A stretch of 51,911 bases of DNA from contig JANYJA010000117.1 of NCBI GenBank assembly GCA_025358575.1, forward strand, positions 1-51,911, given 5' to 3'. Below the pieces are notes generated by a model that was not told the origin of the DNA, ran no database searches, and worked only from the letters and a program-made list of their open reading frames with translations. Source of the DNA: Terriglobia bacterium. GTDB taxonomy: Bacteria; Acidobacteriota; Terriglobia; Bryobacterales; Bryobacteraceae. The position numbers were made by a program, and so were the translations under genes. Positions 1 to 10,155 of the stretch are shown here, piece after piece; position 1 is the first letter of the stretch; every line of letters starts with the position of its first letter.

Positions 1-2740
1 CCACGGTGATTTTACGCGAGAGATCGCCCTTGGCGACGGCTGTCGTGACTTCCGCAATGTTGCGAACTTGGTTAGTCAAGTTGCCGGCCATGAAGTTCAC
101 ACTGTCTGTCAAATCCTTCCACGTTCCCGCGACCCCCTTTACAACCGCCTGTCCGCCCAGCTTACCTTCGGTGCCCACTTCGCGCGCCACGCGAGTCACT
201 TCCGAAGCGAACGAGCTGAGCTGATCCACCATGGTGTTGATAGTGTTCTTCAATTCCAAAATTTCACCGCGCACATCCACCGTGATTTTGCGCGATAAAT
301 CGCCGTTGGCCACCGCGGTAGTCACTCCCGCAATATTACGCACCTGGTTCGTCAGGTTGCTGGCCATGGAATTCACGCTATCCGTGAGATCTTTCCATGT
401 TCCGGCAACGCCGCGCACATCAGCCTGTCCGCCAAGCTTGCCTTCAGTCCCAACCTCGCGGGCGACGCGCGTAACTTCTGAAGCGAATGAACTGAGCTGA
501 TCTACCATTGTGTTGATGGTGTTTTTCAGCTCCAAAATTTCCCCGCGAACGTCGACTGTAATTTTGGTCGAAAGATCACCGCGAGCTACCGCGGTAGTTA
601 CTTCAGCGATGTTTCGCACCTGAGCCGTAAGGTTGCCTCCCATGGAATTCACACTATCCGTGAGATCTTTCCACGTTCCCGCGACCCCCTTCACATCGGC
701 TTGGCCGCCCAATTTACCCTCCGTGCCAACCTCGCGCGCCACGCGCGTGACCTCCGAAGCGAATGCATTTAACTGATCCACCATCGTATTGATAGTATTT
801 TTCAGTTCGAGAATTTCGCCGCGAACGTCCACGGTAATCTTGCGCGAGAGATCGCCTTTGGCGACGGCTGTCGTCACCTCGGCAATATTACGGACCTGAT
901 TAGTCAAATTTCCGGCCATGGAATTGACGCTTTCGGTAAGATCGCGCCATGTTCCCGCAACGCCACGCACTTCCGCTTGGCCGCCGAGCTTCCCCTCGGT
1001 ACCCACCTCGCGGGCGACGCGGGTTACTTCCGATGCAAACGAGCTGAGCTGTTCCACCATCGTGTTGATGGTGTTTTTCAGCTCCAGAATCTCGCCACGC
1101 GCGTCCACGGTGATCTTGGTGGTCAAGTCGCCGCGGGCCACGGCCGTTGTGACGCCCGCGATGTTACGGACCTGATTCGTCAGATTGCTGGCCATGGAGT
1201 TCACGCTCTCAGTGAGATCGCGCCATGTGCCCGCGACGCCTGTTACCTCCGCCTGGCCCCCAAGTTTCCCCTCTGTGCCGACCTCTCTGGCAACACGTGT
1301 AACTTCCGATGCGAATGAACTGAGCTGATCCACCATGGTGTTGATGGTGTTCTTCAGTTCGAGAATTTCGCCGCGAACGTCCACCGTAATCTTGCGCGAC
1401 AGATCGCCTTTGGCGACAGCCGTTGTGACCTCGGCAATATTACGCACCTGAGCCGTGAGGTTTCGGGCCATGGAGTTCACGCTCTCGGTGAGATCTCGCC
1501 ATGTTCCCGCGACTCCTCGTACCTCAGCCTGTCCGCCCAGCTTTCCTTCGGTGCCAACTTCCCGCGCCACGCGCGTTACTTCCGACGCAAACGAACTAAG
1601 TTGATCGACCATGGTGTTAATTGTGTTCTTAAGTTCCAAAATTTCGCCACGCACGTCGACCGTGATTTTGCGGGAAAGATCGCCGTTGGCCACGGCCGTT
1701 GTCACTTCGGCAATGTTACGCACCTGCGCGGTCAGATTTCCCGCCATGGAATTGACGCTGTCCGTAAGATCTTTCCACACGCCGCCGACACCCTTCACCT
1801 CCGCCTGCCCGCCCAGCTCTCCTTCGGTTCCCACTTCACGCGCAACGCGTGTAACTTCCGAGGCAAATGAGCTGAGCTGATCCACCATGGTGTTGATCGT
1901 GTTCTTGAGTTCCAAAATTTCGCCGCGCACGTCGACCGTGATTTTGCGGGAAAGATCGCCGTTGGCCACGGCCGTCGTTACTTCGGCGATATTTCGGACC
2001 TGTGCAGTGAGGTTACCGGCCATCGAATTGACGCTATCGGTCAAATCCTTCCACGTGCCGGCAACGCCTTTCACTTGCGCCTGACCGCCCAGCTCCCCTT
2101 CCGTACCCACTTCACGAGCTACGCGAGTTACTTCCGATGCAAAGGCATTGAGCTGATCCACCATGGTGTTGATGGTGTTCTTAAGTTCCAGGATTTCGCC
2201 TTGCGCATCGACGGTTATCTTGGTCGATAAATCTCCTCGCGCTACGGCCGTAGTTACACCGGCGATGTTACGAACTTGATTGGTCAAGTTGCCGGCCATG
2301 GAGTTTACGCTGTCCGTTAAATCCTTCCACACACCGCCGACGCCTTTGACCACAGCCTGTCCGCCGAGCTTGCCGTCGGTTCCGACTTCACGCGCCACCC
2401 GGGTCACTTCCGATGCAAACGAACTGAGCTGATCCACCATGGTGTTGATGGTGTTCTTCAGCTCCAGAATCTCGCCGCGCGCGTCCACGGTGATCTTACG
2501 GTGATCTTGGTCGTGAGATCGCCTTTAGCGACGGCAGTGGTAACGCCCGCGATGTTACGCACCTGGTTAGTCAAGTTGCTAGCCATGGAGTTTACGCTTT
2601 CGGTGAGATCTTTCCACGTTCCAGCCACGCCTTTCACAACGGCCTGTCCGCCCAGCTTGCCTTCGGTGCCGACTTCTCGCGCCACTCGGGTGGCCTCGGA
2701 AGCGAAGGAATTAAGCTGTTCCACCATAGTGTTCACCACC
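1..2740 (-). repeat. Tandem 276-bp HAMP-coding repeats, about ten units
   Basis: The landmark encoding MVDQL recurs at 221, 497, 773, 1049, 1325, 1601, 1877, 2153 and 2429 with a constant 276-bp step (92 codons), and then at 2716 with a 287-bp step caused by the 11-bp duplication. Units differ mainly before KITVD, reading either RKITVD or TKITVD. Neighbouring units such as 1601-1876 and 1877-2152 are nearly identical over long stretches, which suggests recent duplication or gene conversion. Confidence 0.93.
2487..2508. repeat. 11-bp direct tandem duplication causing a frameshift
   Basis: The 11-mer acggtgatctt occurs at 2487-2497 and again at 2498-2508. All other HAMP units carry one copy at the corresponding KITVD codons. 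The extra copy changes the unit length from 276 to 287 and creates the stop that ends at 2458. It may be a replication slip, a switchable site or an assembly error in a repetitive gene. Confidence 0.93.
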
Positions 2741-3277
2741 CGCGCGGTCCGCAAAAACTCGCCCTGAAGAGAGCGGCCGTCCACTTCGAGGGCCATGGTT
2801 TGGGAAAGATCGCCTTTGGCTACCGCGCCAATGACACGGGAGATTTCGGTTGAGGGTTGCACCAGATTTCCGATCAAGTCGTTAACGGCTTCCACGCACT
2901 CCGTCCAACAGCCCGCATTTACGCCAATAGAGGCCCGCTGACCGATCTTTCCTTCTTTACCGACGGCTCGCCCGATGCGCCCAAATTCCTTGGCCATCTT
3001 GTCGTTTAGTTCAAAGATGTCGTTAAGCACATCACAAATTTTGCCCTGCACGCCCGTCTTGTCGGCGGGCATGCGGACGGAAAAATCGCCCTTGCGGAAC
3101 GACATCAGAACGTTCAGGAGTTCGCTGGAGTCGAGTGCCTCCGGACTGTTGGGAAGCGCTTTAGTCGAGGGGGTTTTTGTCTTGGCCATGGAGTTGGAAT
3201 CCGTTTGATTCCACTATGCCACGGCGATGCGAATAGGCCCAAGGGGCTAGCGTTATCCTTAGGCGGCGATGATACAG

Positions 3278-4699
3278 TCAGGCCAGAATTTCTGACACGA
3301 CTCGGGCCGGGAACTGGTCGGTAAGACGCTCTTTGAGGCCGTGACGTTCGTAGGCCAGGTCGCGGTAGTTCATGCCAAGTTGATGCAGAATGGTGGCGTG
3401 GAAGTCATGCACGCTGACCCGGTTTTCCGCGGCCTTAAATCCGATTTCGTCGGTCGCGCCATGAACATAGCCGCGCTTGACGCCGGCTCCGGCCATCCAC
3501 ACGGTGAAGCCCTGGGGACCGTGATCGCGGCCGGGATCCTTGCCCGTCCCCTGCGAGATCGGGAGGCGGCCAAATTCTCCGCCCCACACGACGAGCGTCG
3601 TATCCAACAGGCCGCGTTGCTTTAGATCTTTGAGCATCGCGGCGACGGGCTTATCGGTTTTGCCGCAGGCGTACTTGAGGCCGCTTGTAAGGTCGCCGTG
3701 TGTGTCGAAGATTTGACTCTCGATATAGAGTTGAACAAAGCGGACGCCGCGCTCCACCAGCCGCCGCGCCATCAGGCAGCGCTTCCCATAAGAGGCGGTC
3801 AGCGGATCGTTAAGACCGTAGTCTTCACGAGTAGCATCAGCTTCCTTTGTGACATCAAGCGCGTCGGAAGCGGCTAACTGCATGCGCGCGGAAAGTTCGT
3901 AGCTGGAGATGCGGGCATCCAATTCCGGCTGATAAGGACGTCCCTTGCGATGCGCTTCGTCGAGCTTGCGCAGAAGGTTGCGCTCGGCTTCCACCAGTTG
4001 CGACGGCACTTCGGCGCGCGGCTCCAGGTTGAGAACCGGCGGGCCTTCGGTGCGGAAGCGAGTTCCCTGATAGATGGGCGGCAAATAAGCCGACTGCCAG
4101 TTTGAAATTCCATTAATCGGTAAGCCCTTGGGATCGTCGAGCACGACGTATGCTGGCAGGTTCTGATTCTCCGTGCCTAAGCCGTAGCTCACCCAGGAGC
4201 CGAGTGACGGGCGGCTCGCGATAGTTCGTCCGGTGTGCATTAGGAAGAGCGCCGGCTCGTGGTTGGCGTGCTCCCCATACATGGATCGGATTAGCGTAAT
4301 GTCATCCGCGCAGGTCGCCAAGTGAGGCAGCGCGTCGGAAATTTCCATGCCGCATTCGCCGTGGCGCTTGAAATCGAAAACGGCGGGATGCAGGACTCCG
4401 GCTGACTTACCATTCGAGATTGCGAATGCTAATTCGCGGTTGGGCGCTTTACCAGCGTGCTTCTTCAACTCGGGTTTCGGATCGAACAGATCGACCTGGC
4501 TCGGGCCGCCATTCATAAAAAGATGAATGACGGATTTGGCTTTGCCGGGGAAGTTAGAGGGCTTCGGTTTCAGATCGAAGACGTTCGAGACGGGCGCATC
4601 GGTGGCTCGAAGTTCGCTGGAAAGGAGGGTTGCGAGCGCAGCACCGTGCACTCCATCCACCATGGTGGAGAAAAAATCGCGGCGAGTGAATTTTGGCAT
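3278..4699 (-). CDS. DUF1501 family protein (pair 1)
   Basis: The 473-residue product opens with a twin-arginine-like TRRDFF motif ahead of a short hydrophobic stretch, pointing to Tat export. It has typical DUF1501 (PF07394) blocks: IHLFMNGGPSQVDLFDPKP near residue 60, GEHANHEPALFLMHTGR near 145, LVVWGGEFGRLP near 370 and GRDHGPQGFTVWMAG near 390. The fold is related to the alkaline phosphatase/sulfatase superfamily, but no substrate is established. It starts 20 bp after the stop of the cytochrome gene at 4719, with AGAGGA shortly upstream, so the two are co-transcribed. Such pairs are widespread in Planctomycetes and Acidobacteria. Confidence 0.93.
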   Translation of the reverse strand: MPKFTRRDFFSTMVDGVHGAALATLLSSELRATDAPVSNVFDLKPKPSNFPGKAKSVIHLFMNGGPSQVDLFDPKPELKKHAGKAPNRELAFAISNGKSAGVLHPAVFDFKRHGECGMEISDALPHLATCADDITLIRSMYGEHANHEPALFLMHTGRTIASRPSLGSWVSYGLGTENQNLPAYVVLDDPKGLPINGISNWQSAYLPPIYQGTRFRTEGPPVLNLEPRAEVPSQLVEAERNLLRKLDEAHRKGRPYQPELDARISSYELSARMQLAASDALDVTKEADATREDYGLNDPLTASYGKRCLMARRLVERGVRFVQLYIESQIFDTHGDLTSGLKYACGKTDKPVAAMLKDLKQRGLLDTTLVVWGGEFGRLPISQGTGKDPGRDHGPQGFTVWMAGAGVKRGYVHGATDEIGFKAAENRVSVHDFHATILHQLGMNYRDLAYERHGLKERLTDQFPARVVSEILA

Positions 4700-4718
4700 G
4701 ATGATCGGGGTTGTCCTC

Positions 4719-7484
4719 TTAATCGATAAAGCTGAATTCCGCAGTGTTCAGCATGGCGTGACAATAATTCGCCAAGGCCATCCACTTCGCCGTGGACGCG
4801 CGCGGGGAATCCGTGTTTTCAGTGGTGAGCCTTGCGGGCCAGCCTTTGCGAAACTCTGCAATGGCGTCCTCGCCTTCTTTTAATTCAAGCACGGACGGGG
4901 CGCGGGAAAAAGCGCGCATGTAAATGTCTTCGATCTGCTTAGCGGGTGCCTCGCCGGACTCATCAATCACGCGTCCGGCCATATAACGCGCGAGTTCCCA
5001 CGTCATGGAACCATTCATCATGTGCAAAGCCTGGGTGGCTACGTTCGAGTGCCGGCGTTCGGTGCAGTTGGGCGTCATGGTGGGCTGGTCGAAGGCGTCG
5101 AGCAGCGACATCGGAGTTTGACGGCGATGAAGCACGTAAATGCCGCGGCGCAGACCGGCGGCGGTAGCTTTGACCGTGACTTCTTTATCGGCCGTGATTT
5201 CAACTTCTACAGGCTCGCCGAATAGCGTCGGATCGATACGCCCGGTTGCAGTGAGGAGCGAGTCATAAAGCGTTTCAGCATCCATTCGCTGGAGCGGCAT
5301 GCGCGAGAGCCATTCGTTTTCGGGATCGGCCGTGATCGCCGCCGCGTCCACCAACGAACTCTGCCGGTATGCCTGCGAGGTCATTATGAGCCGGTGTATC
5401 GACTTCATGCTCCATCCTCGACTGACAAATTCAGTGGCGAGCCAATCGAGCAACTCGGGGTGCGACGGAGGCACGCCAGAGTGTCCAAAATTCGAAACGC
5501 TAGCGACGATGCCGCGTCCGAAATGTCGCAACCAGATCTGGTTTACGGCGACGCGCGCAGTCAGGGGGTGATTCGGCTGCGTAAGCCATTGCGCGAGCGC
5601 GAGCCTGCGTCCGCTTGCGCCAGGGAAAGGCGGGAACGGGTTGTATGGCTTTAGCAAGGCGCTGTCGAGAACTGTGGGAACACCGGCTTCCACCGGATCG
5701 CCGAAACCGATGGGATCGCCGCGACGGAGCAGGTAGGACTGCGACGGTTCCTGGTTATCGCTCAGAATGCGGACGTATGGCTTGGGCTTTAGCTTATCGC
5801 GGGCTTCCATGAGTTCCCGGTGAAGAGGCTGAAGCTGTGTCTTGAGATCCGGAAACTTCTTGATCAGTTCTTCTTCAGTCAGTTTTTCAGTGACTTGGGC
5901 GCGGAAGGGTTCGGAAATTCTCGATACTTGATCCTCAAGGCTCTTAATCTCTTTTTCCAATGGGGCGTCGAACGCCGCGACACTACTTCGTTCCCGCTCC
6001 AGAGAAAGATCGACGGTGCGCTCTTTTGGAGTGCGCCATTCGTAGGGATCGTAAGCGGCTTGAAGGATGGCAGTGAGGCGGTAGTAATCGCGCTGCGGAA
6101 TGGGATCGTATTTATGATTGTGGCACCGGGCGCAGCCGACGGTCATGCCCATCACGGACGACGTCAAGACTTCGGTTTCGTCCGCGATAATGTTCATGCG
6201 CTCGGCTAGGAGGCCACGCTCGTTGGAGTCGGTGGGGTCGGGAGTGTTGCGCAGAAAGCCAGTGGCCGCGAGCCGGTCGATAGTTTCCTGCGAGGCGTCG
6301 CCGCCCTTCTTCCAGTCGTCGGACATTTCGTCGCCGGCAAGTTGCTCGGTCAGAAAGCGGTCGTAGGGCTTGTCGGCATTGAGCGAGCGAATTACATAGT
6401 CGCGATAGCGCCAGGCGTAATGACGAACTCCATCGTCCTGGCCGAAACCTTCGGAATCCGAGTAACCCGCGAGATCGAGCCAGTGCTGACCCCAGCGTTC
6501 ACCATAGTGAGGCGATGCGAGAAGCCGGTCGACCAGATTTTCATAAGCATGCGGCGAAACGTCTTTTAAGTAAGCGAGGGTCTCGGCGGGCGTTGGGGGC
6601 ATGCCGGTAAGATCCAGGTAAGCCCGGCGCATGAGCTGTGATTTTCCGGCTTCATGCGAATAACGCATGCCTTTGACTTCGAGTTTCTGAAGCAGGAACG
6701 CATCTATAGGGTTGCGCACAAGCGCCTGATTCTTGACGACTGGAACGCCGGGGCGGACAGGCGGCTGATAGGACCACCACTTGCGATCGGAATCCTTAAC
6801 GAGCGGCTCTACCGCGACCTTGACGGCGTCGGGGGCGCCTTGCGCGATCCAAGCTTTCACCTTGGCAATCTCACCTTCGGTGGGGAGTTCAATTGCGAGA
6901 TCTTTCGCCATGTCGGCCGGAGGCATCTGTCCATTCGCCATGCGTTTATAAAGCAGGCTCTCTTCAGGCTTACCGGCCACGAGTGCGGGGCCCGATTTTC
7001 CGCCTTTGAGACGACTGGCAACCGTGCGAAGGTCGAGACCCCCTTGTTTGGCAAGACCACCGTGGCACCGAACGCAGCGCGCTTGGAAGACGGCGCGGAC
7101 TTCCAATTCGGTGACAACCGCGGGTGCTTCAGCCGGCGCGGCAAGATCTTTGTTGATCCAAGTCCGGACCGCGTCGATTTCCGCATCGGTCATCTTGTTC
7201 TTGCCCGGGGGCATTTGCCGGGTAACCACTTTGTCGATGATGAGACTCTTGTCGGCCTCTCCGGGCATGACCACGGGACCGGACTCGCCGCCTTTCAGGA
7301 TGGACTCGGGGGTGCGGAGGTCCAACTTGCCCATAGCCGCGACACCGTGGCAGGCGAGGCATTTGGCGGTGAAGACGGGCTTTACAGCAGTTTCAAATGA
7401 GGGCGGCGCTGTTTCGGCGCGGGACGACAATGCGCAACCGAGAAATACATATGAGACAGTCAGCCGGGCGACGAGGCGGAGCAT
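4719..7484 (-). CDS. PSCyt1/DUF1549/DUF1553 multiheme-type cytochrome c protein (pair 1)
   Basis: The 921-residue exported protein has an N-terminal signal sequence ending near SSRAETA. Two planctomycete-type cytochrome c modules follow, with heme motifs CLACH (about 42-46) and CVRCH (about 137-141), each followed by a methionine in QMPP. The DUF1549 region then carries a third motif, [11 protein letters not shown], and the C-terminal half is DUF1553 with [19 protein letters not shown]. The start at 7484 has AGAGGA nine bases upstream. The family accompanies DUF1501 proteins; a redox role in degrading polymers or other complex substrates is often supposed but not proven. It is the first gene of a two-gene operon. 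Confidence 0.94.
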   Translation of the reverse strand: MLRLVARLTVSYVFLGCALSSRAETAPPSFETAVKPVFTAKCLACHGVAAMGKLDLRTPESILKGGESGPVVMPGEADKSLIIDKVVTRQMPPGKNKMTDAEIDAVRTWINKDLAAPAEAPAVVTELEVRAVFQARCVRCHGGLAKQGGLDLRTVASRLKGGKSGPALVAGKPEESLLYKRMANGQMPPADMAKDLAIELPTEGEIAKVKAWIAQGAPDAVKVAVEPLVKDSDRKWWSYQPPVRPGVPVVKNQALVRNPIDAFLLQKLEVKGMRYSHEAGKSQLMRRAYLDLTGMPPTPAETLAYLKDVSPHAYENLVDRLLASPHYGERWGQHWLDLAGYSDSEGFGQDDGVRHYAWRYRDYVIRSLNADKPYDRFLTEQLAGDEMSDDWKKGGDASQETIDRLAATGFLRNTPDPTDSNERGLLAERMNIIADETEVLTSSVMGMTVGCARCHNHKYDPIPQRDYYRLTAILQAAYDPYEWRTPKERTVDLSLERERSSVAAFDAPLEKEIKSLEDQVSRISEPFRAQVTEKLTEEELIKKFPDLKTQLQPLHRELMEARDKLKPKPYVRILSDNQEPSQSYLLRRGDPIGFGDPVEAGVPTVLDSALLKPYNPFPPFPGASGRRLALAQWLTQPNHPLTARVAVNQIWLRHFGRGIVASVSNFGHSGVPPSHPELLDWLATEFVSRGWSMKSIHRLIMTSQAYRQSSLVDAAAITADPENEWLSRMPLQRMDAETLYDSLLTATGRIDPTLFGEPVEVEITADKEVTVKATAAGLRRGIYVLHRRQTPMSLLDAFDQPTMTPNCTERRHSNVATQALHMMNGSMTWELARYMAGRVIDESGEAPAKQIEDIYMRAFSRAPSVLELKEGEDAIAEFRKGWPARLTTENTDSPRASTAKWMALANYCHAMLNTAEFSFID

Positions 7485-7549
7485 AGGCGGAATTCCTCTA
7501 CTTTACCGCGAACTGAGCCTCTTCCTTTGACGAATGGGCCCGCTTGGGA

Positions 7550-8485
7550 TTAAGCGATGCGGGAAGGCTCCGGTTTTGCAAGTTCGCTGACGCGGTGCGT
7601 GTCTAGAATTAAATCGCCGCAGGCATCGATGTGGAAGGCTGGCGCGAACTTAGCGTTCCAGACGATTTCGTCGAAGCGGTAAGAGTAGCGAGCATGCACT
7701 ACTTGGCTGAAAGTGTCGTCAAAGCCCTTAATGAGAATCAGAAGCTCGGCCTGCATTCCTTTAAGATCGTCGGCGGTCTTGCCCCATAGCGGGCTTTCCG
7801 GCTCAATCGGATGCACAACTGTCCACGTGAGCGGGAAGAAATAAACACTGGGGCGTTCCAAATTTAGTTCCTGATACTTTCGCGCTAACGTGGGCGCGCT
7901 CGGGTCGACGGTCATAAGTACGACTTTGGCTTCGAGTTCCATGAGGTTGTTCGTTCGCCGGTTGGCAATTCGGAATTGCAGCGAAGTCTTATCCTGGTAC
8001 GGGGCAATCAACAATTTTTCACTAAAGGCGATGCGCGCGGATGGCTTGGACACGCGCCCAAAGAGCAACCCGGTGGCAAGCGCGAATCCCAGCAGCCCGA
8101 TCATGGCTTCGAACGCCGACAGGAAATTCGCCGCAATGCCCTGCGGATACATGTTGCCGTAACCCACAGTGGTGAGAGTGTGAGCACTGAAGAAGAAGGC
8201 GCTCCAGAACCTCAAAGCGGCGCTTGAGGTCTCGGCACCGGCGAGGTGCTGCGTGCCAATGAGCAGATAGACAATCGCGAAACCCGTATTGGTCAGAAGG
8301 TAGGAGAGCAGCACCCAGGCCCAAAAACCGGTCCACGGGATTCGGATTAAGTAGAGGTAAAGGCTTAGATTGCGCCAGTCGCCACCGGCCCGCTTGACGT
8401 TGAAGGAGCCGTCTTTATTGATTGCACGGCGGAGCTTGCCGCCGAACTGCTGCGTTAAACCGGGATCAAACGACTGTTGAGCCAT
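7550..8485 (-). CDS. Inward-rectifier potassium channel, KirBac family
   Basis: The protein of about 311 residues has the bacterial Kir layout: a cytosolic N-terminus, outer helix (WTGFWAWVLLSYLLTNTGF), pore helix and selectivity filter TVGYG, inner helix (FEAMIGLLGFALATGLLFGRVSKP) and a C-terminal immunoglobulin-like cytosolic domain (FSEKLLIAPYQD, LQFRIANRRTNNLMELEAKV). In this family the tetramer conducts potassium at the inner membrane and is gated by lipids or ligands at the C-terminal domain. I place the start at the ATG at 8485; an in-frame TTG at 8494 adds three residues. It lies upstream of DUF1553 pair 1 on the same strand but separated by 65 bp, so it may be transcribed separately. 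Confidence 0.93.
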   Translation of the reverse strand: MAQQSFDPGLTQQFGGKLRRAINKDGSFNVKRAGGDWRNLSLYLYLIRIPWTGFWAWVLLSYLLTNTGFAIVYLLIGTQHLAGAETSSAALRFWSAFFFSAHTLTTVGYGNMYPQGIAANFLSAFEAMIGLLGFALATGLLFGRVSKPSARIAFSEKLLIAPYQDKTSLQFRIANRRTNNLMELEAKVVLMTVDPSAPTLARKYQELNLERPSVYFFPLTWTVVHPIEPESPLWGKTADDLKGMQAELLILIKGFDDTFSQVVHARYSYRFDEIVWNAKFAPAFHIDACGDLILDTHRVSELAKPEPSRIA

Positions 8486-8643
8486 TGAATACAAAGATAC
8501 TGCACGGGCGCGATATCGCCGACGTTGCGGAAGAAGACACGTCGTCTCGACTTACAGTTGGTCTCAAAATGAAGGAAGAACTCGTTGCGGATGCCACACC
8601 GGCTCGCGCTCGTTCGTGCCTTACCGCTGTAGCGATTCCTGCT

Positions 8644-10155
8644 TTACCGATTCTGCGGAAATCCCAGGTCAACCTGGCCCGAACTCGCATCGGGCCAACG
8701 CGCGGTAACCACTTTTGCCTTCGTGTAGAACTGCACGCCTTCCGGCCCGTACATATGCAAGTCCCCGAATAGCGACGCCTTCCATCCGCCAAAGCTGTAA
8801 TACGACACTGGCACCGGAATCGATACATTGATTCCTACCATCCCCGCTTCCACATCGAATTGGAACTGCCGCGCCACGCCGCCATCGCGCGTGAAAATGG
8901 CGGCACCGTTGCCCATCGGATGGTCATTGATCAGAGTGAGGCCTTGCTCATACGTCGGCACGCGCACCATGCTTAGCACCGGTCCAAAAATTTCGTCATC
9001 ATAGCAGCGCATCCCGGGTTTCACGTTGTCGAGTAGAGAAGGTTTCAGGAAAAAGCCCGGTCGCCGCCTTATTGGGTCCTGCCGCCCGTCCACCGTAACG
9101 TCAGCACCCTCGCCCGCCGCTTGGGTCACATAGGATGCCACCCGGTCCCGATGCTCGCCTGTGATCAGCGGCCCCATTTCGCTCCCATCTTCCAATCCCG
9201 GCCCGGTTTTGATGCGAGCGATCCGGTCGCGAATCGCGTCACGGAGTCGATTGCCCACGCCGCCAACCGCCACGATAACCGAGATGGCCATGCACCGCTC
9301 GCCCGCCGAACCATACGCCGCCGACACCGCCGCATCCGCCGCCATCCCGATGTCCGCATCGGGCATCACCAGCATGTGATTCTTCGCGCCGCCTAGGGCC
9401 TGAACCCGTTTTCCGTTATCCGTCGCGGTTCGATAAGTGGACTTTGCCACTGGCGTCGAACCCACGAAGCTAACCGCCTTTACATCGGGATGCGCCAGCA
9501 GCCGGTCCACCGCAACACGGTCGCCCTGCACCACATTAAAGACTCCATCTGGAACTCCGGCCTCGCGCAGCAACGCCGCGAGATACACGCTCACCGAGGG
9601 ATCTTTCTCGGAAGGTTTTAAGATGAAGGTATTTCCGCATGCCAGCGAATTCGCGAACATCCACATCGGCACCATCGCCGGAAAATTGAACGGCGTAATG
9701 CCCACGGTCACTCCGAGCGGCTGGCGAATCTGATAAACGTCAATCCCGCGGCTCGCCTGTTCCGAGTATCCGCCCTTCAGCAGGCTTGGGACGCCGCATG
9801 CAAATTCGATATTTTCAAGCCCGCGCGCCACTTCGCCAAGCGCATCCGATAGCGTTTTCCCATGCTCGCTGGTGATTAGTTCCGCGATGTGCCTACGATT
9901 CCGATCCACCAGCTCGCGCATGCGAAACATTGTTTCCGAGCGCCGCGATAGCGGAGTCGCGCGCCACCCCGGAAATGCCGCCTTAGCCGCCGCAACCGCG
10001 CAATCCACATCTTCCGCCGTGGAAAAATGGACGTGCGCTTGCGCCTCGCCGGTTGCCGGGTCCCAAACCAATCCCGAGCGGCCCGCTCGCGAATCCTCGG
10101 CCTTCCCACCGATCCAATTCGTCACCATCCTGAGGCCGATCGCTCCTTCAATCAT
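8644..10155 (-). CDS. mmsA: Methylmalonate/malonate-semialdehyde dehydrogenase (acylating)
   Basis: The 503-residue aldehyde dehydrogenase-superfamily protein matches the CoA-acylating MmsA branch: FNFPAMVPMWMFANSLACGN, KPSEKDPS, and the catalytic cysteine in GSAGERCMAISV. MmsA converts malonate or methylmalonate semialdehyde with CoA and NAD to acetyl- or propionyl-CoA, which is the last step of beta-alanine and beta-aminoisobutyrate breakdown. It is the last gene of the pyrimidine operon, which fits that role. Its ATG at 10155 overlaps the end of the amidase gene by 8 bp and has AGGAAG nine bases upstream. A second ATG at 10128, giving MVTNWIGGK, resembles the usual N-terminus and is an alternative start. 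Confidence 0.93.
   Translation of the reverse strand: MIEGAIGLRMVTNWIGGKAEDSRAGRSGLVWDPATGEAQAHVHFSTAEDVDCAVAAAKAAFPGWRATPLSRRSETMFRMRELVDRNRRHIAELITSEHGKTLSDALGEVARGLENIEFACGVPSLLKGGYSEQASRGIDVYQIRQPLGVTVGITPFNFPAMVPMWMFANSLACGNTFILKPSEKDPSVSVYLAALLREAGVPDGVFNVVQGDRVAVDRLLAHPDVKAVSFVGSTPVAKSTYRTATDNGKRVQALGGAKNHMLVMPDADIGMAADAAVSAAYGSAGERCMAISVIVAVGGVGNRLRDAIRDRIARIKTGPGLEDGSEMGPLITGEHRDRVASYVTQAAGEGADVTVDGRQDPIRRRPGFFLKPSLLDNVKPGMRCYDDEIFGPVLSMVRVPTYEQGLTLINDHPMGNGAAIFTRDGGVARQFQFDVEAGMVGINVSIPVPVSYYSFGGWKASLFGDLHMYGPEGVQFYTKAKVVTARWPDASSGQVDLGFPQNR

Larger units (their letters stand above)
1..3189 (-). pseudogene. Poly-HAMP (Nik1/Os-1-like) sensor histidine kinase, N-terminal part, broken by an 11-bp duplication
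   Basis: The protein starts at 3189 with no signal peptide or membrane segment, so it should be cytosolic. After about 90 divergent HAMP-like residues it becomes a chain of 92-residue units with the pattern [75 protein letters not shown]. The same chain is known from group III (Nik1/Os-1) fungal kinases and their bacterial hybrid-kinase relatives, where it relays signals to a C-terminal kinase and receivers; here that end lies beyond the left edge. The frame is lost after the first TTKITV because an 11-bp tandem duplication (2487-2508) inserts a shift, giving a 243-residue product ending at 2458. Skipping one copy restores the frame, which then appears to run open to position 1. The kinase identity is inferred, since no catalytic domain is visible. 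Confidence 0.85.

Noticed and set aside
1-2740. HAMP repeats considered as a CRISPR array or satellite DNA
   Set aside because: The repeat unit is 276 bp with no unique spacers and translates into HAMP domains throughout.
3341-7400. Plus-strand frames of up to 248 codons opposite the DUF1501 and DUF1553 genes
   Set aside because: They are antisense shadows of well-supported genes in GC-rich DNA and show no conserved motifs.
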